Below, piece by piece: positions 31,372 to 35,677 of a stretch of 35,677 bases of DNA. A model generated the notes under the pieces. That model was not told the DNA's origin, searched no databases, and was given only the letters and a program-made list of their open reading frames with translations. Location: positions 1-35,677 of the forward strand of contig CAIWWK010000107.1 in NCBI GenBank assembly GCA_903916325.1, given 5' to 3'. The stretch is from Candidatus Firestoneibacteriota bacterium (lineage in GTDB: Bacteria; Oederibacteriota; D2-FULL-39-29; CAIOVX01). The stretch's first letter is position 1; every line of letters starts with the position of its first letter. The translations under genes and the position numbers were made by a program.

Positions 31372-32121
31372 TCATCCGAACCGCCCGGTCACATAATCTT
31401 CCGTGCGTTTGTCTTTCGGAGAAACAAAAATGTTCTGCGTAATATCAAGTTCAACTAGTTCGCCCATAAGGAAGAAAGCGGTTCTGTCGCTGACCCTTGA
31501 GGCCTGTTTGACATTGTTAGTAACAAGCACTATCGTGTACTTCTTCTTGAGCTCCAGCATAGTCTCTTCTACCTTTGCGGTAGAGATAGGGTCCAAGCCG
31601 GAACAGGGCTCGTCAAAAAGGATTATCTCCGGCTCTACGGCAAGGGTCCTGGCCATACAGAGTCTCTGCTGCTGTCCTCCAGAAAGCTTTAGCGCGGAGG
31701 CGTCAAGCCTGTCTTTGACCTCGTCCCAGAGTGAAGCTGATCTAAGGGATTTTTCGACTGTCTCGTCGAGCTTTTTCTTGTCCCTTTTTCCGTGTCTTTT
31801 CGGCCCGTATGCCACATTGTCATAAACGGACATTGGCAGTGAAAGCGGTAGAGCAAATACCATACCGCATCTTTTCCTCAAAGTTTCCGGGTCTATTGAG
31901 TTTATATCTTGCGAATCTATTTTTATGGAACCTTCCATCCTGAATCCATCATTTAGGTCATTAAGCCTGTTGACGCAGCGCAGGAATGTGGTCTTTCCGC
32001 TGTTAGCCGGCCCGATTATACCGAGTATTTCGTTTTCTCGTACTTCAAAAGAGAGATTCTTTACGCTGTGCGCATCTCCAAACCAGCAGTTAAGATTCTG
32101 TATTTGTATTTTGTCTACCAT
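31372..32121 (-). CDS. pstB: Phosphate ABC transporter ATPase, copy 1 (degenerate Q- and H-loops)
   Basis: A 249-aa PstB with an intact signature LSGGQQQR (146-153) and Walker B/Glu171 (ILFDEPCSGLD). Walker A is GPANSGKTT, which still meets the GxxxxGK[ST] pattern. Two key residues of its own ATP site are changed: the Q-loop Gln is Ala90 (MVFALPLSLPMS) and the H-loop His is Asn202 (LVTNNVKQASRVSD). These are the positions that sense the gamma-phosphate and transmit to the permease. It starts 7 nt inside the end of pstA. Together with pstB2 it predicts a heterodimeric ATPase. Confidence 0.95.
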   Translation of the reverse strand: MVDKIQIQNLNCWFGDAHSVKNLSFEVRENEILGIIGPANSGKTTFLRCVNRLNDLNDGFRMEGSIKIDSQDINSIDPETLRKRCGMVFALPLSLPMSVYDNVAYGPKRHGKRDKKKLDETVEKSLRSASLWDEVKDRLDASALKLSGGQQQRLCMARTLAVEPEIILFDEPCSGLDPISTAKVEETMLELKKKYTIVLVTNNVKQASRVSDRTAFFLMGELVELDITQNIFVSPKDKRTEDYVTGRFG

Positions 32122-32969
32122 CTCTTCCTCTTCCTAAAATAAAACCTGGTAACGATTGCAGTCAGGCTCATGGTAAGTACCATAACGAGCAAGACAAGCG
32201 CAGTGCCGTAGGTGATATTCTTCGGCATGTTAGGTATCTGCGTCGAGATAATGTACAGGTGGTAAGGCAGCGCCATAACTTGATCGAAGACAGAGTGCGG
32301 CAGCCGCGGTACATAGAAAGCGGCCGCGGTAAAGAGTATAGGGGCAGTCTCTCCCGAGATTCTGGCAATGCTTAGAATAGCGCCGGTCATAATACCCGGA
32401 AGCGCGTTTGGCAGCACTACATGAGCTATTGTCTGCCATCTTGAGACTCCCAGGGAAAGGCTGGCCTCTCTGAATGAATATGGCACGCTGTTTAATGCCT
32501 GGCGCGAAGTTGTAATTATAACCGGCAACTCCATTATTGAGAGCGTCAGCGCTCCGGCAATTATTGAAACACCGAATTTAAGGAGCATTACGAAAAGCCC
32601 GAGTCCAAACAGGCCGTATACAACGGACGGTACGCCGGCAAGATTAACTATGGAAAGCTTGATTATTCTGGTCAGAAGATTATCTTTCGCGTATTCGTTA
32701 AGGTAGATGGCCGCAAGGACTCCGATTGGAAGCGTGATGCAAATAGCGCAGGTAACTATCGACAGCGTACCGACTATAGCAGGCAATATTCCTCCGCCGC
32801 GCATACCGTCTTTAGGCATACCGGTGAGAAATTCCCAGGTAATAGCCGAATAGCCTTCTTTTACAATTACGCCTATTATCATCAATACAGGTACAATTAT
32901 GAGTATTGTTACTATCAAGAGAAGCGCAAATGCAATATTTTGTGATTTTTTTGGGTCGAGCCTTATCAT
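32115..32969 (-). CDS. pstA: Phosphate ABC transporter permease PstA
   Basis: One of the two inner-membrane channel subunits for phosphate, 284 aa with about six TM helices. The coupling region is SLGVSRWQTIAHVVLPNALPGIMTGAIL (family EAA loop), preceded by VPYSFREASL, and GVPSVVYGLFGL near the first permease helix is typical of PstA. It overlaps the pstC stop by 4 nt (ATGA), and its own end overlaps pstB1 by 7 nt, so stoichiometric translation is expected. Confidence 0.97.
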   Translation of the reverse strand: MIRLDPKKSQNIAFALLLIVTILIIVPVLMIIGVIVKEGYSAITWEFLTGMPKDGMRGGGILPAIVGTLSIVTCAICITLPIGVLAAIYLNEYAKDNLLTRIIKLSIVNLAGVPSVVYGLFGLGLFVMLLKFGVSIIAGALTLSIMELPVIITTSRQALNSVPYSFREASLSLGVSRWQTIAHVVLPNALPGIMTGAILSIARISGETAPILFTAAAFYVPRLPHSVFDQVMALPYHLYIISTQIPNMPKNITYGTALVLLVMVLTMSLTAIVTRFYFRKRKRW

Positions 32970-33832
32970 TTCTTCACCTTCCGTAAATAGGTGTCGGCTA
33001 TAAAGTTAATAGTGAAAGTTATAATAAAGAGAACCAGGCCTATGGCGAAGAGCGCGTGGTAGTGGGAAGATTCTTTTACGGTCTCTCCCATCTCAGCAGC
33101 TATGGTCGCGGTCATAGTTCTTACGGGGTCAAAGAGAGACTGTGGAATCGCGGCAGCATTTCCCGTTATCATCATTACCGCCATGGTTTCGCCAATGACA
33201 CGTCCTATACCTAGCATAACAGCCGCTATGATTCCAGGCAGCGCGGCGGGGATAACAATCCTGTACATGGTTTGCCATTTGGTCGCACCCAAGGCAAGAG
33301 CTCCTTCTTTGTAGGCCCAAGGAACGGCCCGTATTGCGTCCTCTGATATTGAAACAATGGTAGGCATCGCCATAAAGGCAAGCATGAGCGCCCCGGAAAA
33401 TGCTGAGAGTCCGGTTGACAGGTTGAAAGTTGTCCTGATTAGCGGAACTATTGTCACCATGCCTATAAAACCGATAACAACACTTGGTATTGCAGCAAGC
33501 AATTCAACGCCGGATTTTAATATGTCCTTTATTCCTGCAGGAGCTACTTCTGCGATATAGAGAGCTGCCATCACACCAAGCGGCACGGCAACAACGGTAG
33601 CGCCGAGCGTGACAACAAGCGAGCCGGCTACAAGCGCGAGTATGCCGAACTGCGCGGGATTGGAGGTAGGATACCAGAACTTGCCGCTTAGGAAATTCAA
33701 AACGTTGTATTCTTTAAAAAAACTGCCGCCTTCAATCAGCAAAAAAATAAATATAAGAGCGACAAAAACTATTGCGAGCAGGCCGCAGGCCAGGATGATC
33801 TTTTCTATGAACTTATCAAAACTCTTACGCAT
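32966..33832 (-). CDS. pstC: Phosphate ABC transporter permease PstC
   Basis: Second inner-membrane channel subunit, 288 aa with six TM helices. Family marks are AAIPSVVIGFIGMVTIVP (~112-130), the EAA loop ALGATKWQTMYRIVIPAALPGIIA, and VIGETMAVMMITGN after it. The first helix (CGLLAIVFVALIFIFLLIE) and the following external segment match the family. Its ATG overlaps the pstS stop by 1 nt (TAATG). Confidence 0.97.
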   Translation of the reverse strand: MRKSFDKFIEKIILACGLLAIVFVALIFIFLLIEGGSFFKEYNVLNFLSGKFWYPTSNPAQFGILALVAGSLVVTLGATVVAVPLGVMAALYIAEVAPAGIKDILKSGVELLAAIPSVVIGFIGMVTIVPLIRTTFNLSTGLSAFSGALMLAFMAMPTIVSISEDAIRAVPWAYKEGALALGATKWQTMYRIVIPAALPGIIAAVMLGIGRVIGETMAVMMITGNAAAIPQSLFDPVRTMTATIAAEMGETVKESSHYHALFAIGLVLFIITFTINFIADTYLRKVKK

Positions 33833-34764
33833 TATTTGTCCGCCTTTCTTATTGGAACAAAATCTGTCTTCCTTACAATAATCTGCCCATTTGCTGATAG
33901 CGCGTAATCGATGAAACTTCTTGCGATCCCTGACGGCTCTCCGTTTGTGTAAAGAAAAAGCGGTCTTGAGATAGGGTAGGAATCATTGATTACGTTTTCA
34001 ATGACAGGCGCCACAAAAGGTGTTGCCGCATTTTTTGCTATGGCAACAGCCTTAAGGCGCGGATTTATATAGCCCATGCCCACGTAGCCCACAGCATGAG
34101 GGTTCTGCTCGAGTTCGTTGACAATTGTCTGCGAAGAAGGCATGAGCAGCGCTCTAGTCGAGAATTCCTCTTTCCCCTTTTTATTTCCTCTCCTTAGGAC
34201 ATGTTCTTTAAAGAACATATGCGTACCGGAGTTGCTTTCCCTGGAGAGGATTACTATTTTAAGGTCATTGCCGGCAAAATCCTTCCAGTTTGTTTTATTT
34301 CCCATAAAAATATCCCGGACTTGATCCAGCGTAAGTTGTGAGACCGGATTTTCAGGATGAACAATCACTACGAGCCCGTCAAGGCCTATCTTGAACTCTT
34401 TGAGCACTTTCTTCTTTTCTGTTGCTATTTTAATCTCTTTCTCTTCTGCGAGCCTTGAAGACATTGCAATATCACAAGTTGAATTCAAGAGTGCCGCGAA
34501 TCCTGTTCCGGAACCTCCCCCCGTAATACCTATATTCACGCTGGAGTTAGCTTTTGAATACTCTTCTGCCCAGGCTTGGACAAGGTTTACGATTGTATCT
34601 GAACCTTTTATCTGCAGAGATTGTGATTTAGAGGATTCTTTTTCGTTGCTTCTGGAGCAACCTGCGGGGATAATAAGCAAACAAAAGAGCAGAATTATTA
34701 TTAAGAAAATACTAGTTTTAGGATCGGTTTCGTGTGAATTGCTCTGAAAAGTATTGTAAATCAT
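33832..34764 (-). CDS. pstS: Phosphate-binding lipoprotein PstS
   Basis: High-affinity periplasmic phosphate-binding protein, 310 aa. The hydrophobic signal (~19-35) ends in the lipobox LIIPAGCS, so it is predicted to be lipid-anchored. The binding-protein core follows with KGSDTIVNL, GITGGGSGTGFAALLN (phosphate loop), DGLVVIVHPENPVS, ILSRESNSGTHMFFKEHVL and YVGMGYINP, all PstS hallmarks. An unusual ~18-residue N-terminal stretch precedes the hydrophobic core. The ATG has no SD, and the predicted transcript start falls almost on it, suggesting leaderless translation. Four Pho-box hexamers lie just upstream. First gene of pstSCAB1B2-phoU1. Confidence 0.95.
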   Translation of the reverse strand: MIYNTFQSNSHETDPKTSIFLIIILLFCLLIIPAGCSRSNEKESSKSQSLQIKGSDTIVNLVQAWAEEYSKANSSVNIGITGGGSGTGFAALLNSTCDIAMSSRLAEEKEIKIATEKKKVLKEFKIGLDGLVVIVHPENPVSQLTLDQVRDIFMGNKTNWKDFAGNDLKIVILSRESNSGTHMFFKEHVLRRGNKKGKEEFSTRALLMPSSQTIVNELEQNPHAVGYVGMGYINPRLKAVAIAKNAATPFVAPVIENVINDSYPISRPLFLYTNGEPSGIARSFIDYALSANGQIIVRKTDFVPIRKADK

Positions 34765-34770
34765 AGGAAA

Positions 34771-34824
34771 ACTATACAGGGCAATTGTTAAGATTGTGTT
34801 AAGATATGGTTAAGGTTGTATTAG
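34771..34824 (-). promoter_or_regulatory. Pho box (four TTAACA-type repeats) and -10 of the pst operon
   Basis: On the minus strand, CTAATA (34819-34824), TTAACC (34808-34813), TTAACA (34797-34802) and TTAACA (34786-34791) recur every 11 bp exactly, as in PhoP boxes of Bacillus (TTAACA-N5 repeats). A -10-like TATAGT lies at 34771-34776, and no standard -35 is present, as expected for an activator-dependent promoter. The predicted +1 is about 34764, the A of the pstS ATG. Confidence 0.88.
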
Positions 34825-34895
34825 CATATCTGGTAAGTCGAATCAGTTATTACGCGGTATGCTCCCTGTCTCGACCGGCTGTTTCCGAAAGGGTA

Positions 34896-35582
34896 TCAAT
34901 TATTAAAGGAAAAGACAACAGGAGAAGATTCGGGGTTTGGGGAAACCGTTTTACTGATATTTAACATAAACAGTACGTCCTCGGCGACATTCACGGCATT
35001 CCAGGCGGCCATTTCGAGGTAACAAGCAATAAGCAGAAGTTCTGCTGACTGAGCAACACTCTTCTTTTCTGTTTCCATTATTGCGAGCAGTTGCTTGAGT
35101 ATCTTTTCTTTCAATATTGCGGCTCGTGTTCCTCCGGCAAGCACCGAAAACGCCAGATTTTCATCTTTTTTAACGAAAGCGTCAAGGCACTCACGCAGCA
35201 TTGTTTTAGCGGTATATGCCAGTTCAGGGATATCAGCAATGTGGAATGGCGCGCCTGAGGAAAGAATCTTAATAGAAGAAATCGATAAGTTGTGAGTCTG
35301 GCGGGCTGTTTTTTCAAGCTCTCCGGCTATTTTCATGGCAGACGTCAGGAACCTGAGGCCGTTTGCCGCGGGCTGGTGCGTGGCAATAAGCGAGATGCAT
35401 TTCTCATCAAGTTCTTTGCGGACTTTTTCGGCTTCCGCTCTTTGAGACTCAACCGCACTAACAAGAACTTCTCTTCTTTCTACAAGGGCCTTGACCGAAC
35501 TGATTATCATTGTTTCTATGATGCTGCCGAGGTAAAGAAGTCTGTCCTTAACGCCAAGAAAATCTTCGAAGTTGCGTATCAA
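34896..35582 (-). CDS. Divergent PhoU paralogue lacking metal-binding Asp residues (PhoU2)
   Basis: A 228-aa protein collinear with PhoU over its whole length: HQPAANGLRFLTSAMKI matches YQPTAGDLRFITSAMKI of PhoU1, and NVAEDVLFM matches NIAEDVIFM. Both metal-cluster motifs have lost their Asp: LEKTARQTHN (Arg94 for Asp) and LEMAAWNAVN (Trp194 for Asp). It probably keeps the helical bundle but not the metal clusters. The C-terminal tail is Ser/Pro/Asn-rich. The start is TTG with GGGGGA upstream. It precedes the Pho box of pstS by about 70 bp on the same strand and follows a third PhoU gene by 36 bp. Confidence 0.88.
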   Translation of the reverse strand: MIRNFEDFLGVKDRLLYLGSIIETMIISSVKALVERREVLVSAVESQRAEAEKVRKELDEKCISLIATHQPAANGLRFLTSAMKIAGELEKTARQTHNLSISSIKILSSGAPFHIADIPELAYTAKTMLRECLDAFVKKDENLAFSVLAGGTRAAILKEKILKQLLAIMETEKKSVAQSAELLLIACYLEMAAWNAVNVAEDVLFMLNISKTVSPNPESSPVVFSFNN

Positions 35583-35618
35583 GAATCCCCCGCGTAAGCT
35601 GATAAAATGTTTTTCAAA

Positions 35619-35677
35619 CTATAGGTTTTTATTGTGTTTGATGGATGTGCCTTCTGCTATAAAGATAACATCTTCAC
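35619..35677 (-). CDS. PhoU3, C-terminal end only (cut by window edge)
   Basis: An open frame enters from the right edge and stops at TAG 35619-35621. The visible 18 residues, EDVIFIAEGTSIKHNKNL, match the C-terminal end of PhoU1 (EDVIFMVSGKDIRHH). This indicates a third PhoU-family gene upstream of PhoU2, separated from it by 36 bp. Too short for the ORF track; the metal motifs lie outside the window. Confidence 0.8.
   Translation of the reverse strand, partial: EDVIFIAEGTSIKHNKNL

Overview
The window is 35.7 kb of dense bacterial chromosome: 33 protein-coding genes (one cut by the right edge) and one tRNA, with no gap over about 220 bp. It looks like a Gram-negative bacterium with an outer membrane. 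There are two beta-barrel-like proteins ending in Phe, many Sec signal peptides, a PstS lipobox, PilZ, and a sigma-54 system. The gene content is mosaic: a PhoP box of the Bacillus type, a flavinylation cassette best known from Firmicutes, and a non-pyrrolysine MttB. I therefore suspect an uncultured or deep-branching lineage, but I cannot name a taxon from sequence alone.

Layout. (1) 26-10909, minus strand: a housekeeping run read from right to left as transglutaminase, gatB, TrmA/RlmD-family RNA methyltransferase with a long basic tail, inositol monophosphatase, PilZ protein, GH4 glycosidase, HtrA protease and FtsK translocase. Most junctions overlap or nearly so, and FtsK has its own sigma-70 promoter. 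(2) 10910-11170: tRNA-Thr(CGU) with its promoter, plus an AT-rich inverted repeat. (3) 11171-15647: a rearranged carbohydrate ABC importer of two proteins, a binding protein fused to a MalF-type permease and a MalG-type permease carrying about 350 residues of 67-residue repeats in its first external loop. (4) 15702-22645: an extracytoplasmic flavinylation operon (NusG-II protein, Gx/EcfT fusion, porin-like protein, ApbE, FMN-binding protein, sensor kinase, response regulator, and possibly a four-helix membrane protein). A near-perfect sigma-54 promoter with an upstream repeat element precedes it. (5) 22814-25712: PPOX-like protein, Cys-rich sensor kinase and NtrC-type activator, lying directly upstream of that promoter. 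(6) 25801-27285: stand-alone MttB-family methyltransferase. (7) 27410-29854, plus strand: a sigma-70 promoter, an 18-codon leader ORF, a small outer-membrane barrel and a secreted FN3/beta-propeller protein. (8) 29870-35677, minus strand: a phosphate region (phoU3 fragment, phoU2, four-repeat Pho box, pstS-pstC-pstA-pstB1-pstB2-phoU1), closed by a bidirectional terminator.

Most interesting points. First, a two-component system (Cys-rich kinase plus NtrC) sits next to a sigma-54 promoter that drives a complete flavinylation cassette. Second, the two PstB ATPases have complementary losses of catalytic motifs, predicting an asymmetric heterodimer with one canonical and one degenerate ATP site. 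Alongside them, a PhoU paralogue has lost both metal-binding Asp residues. Third, the sugar importer has a fused binding protein with an added Cys4 motif and a giant repeat insertion in its partner. Several promoters lie so close to start codons that leaderless translation is likely.
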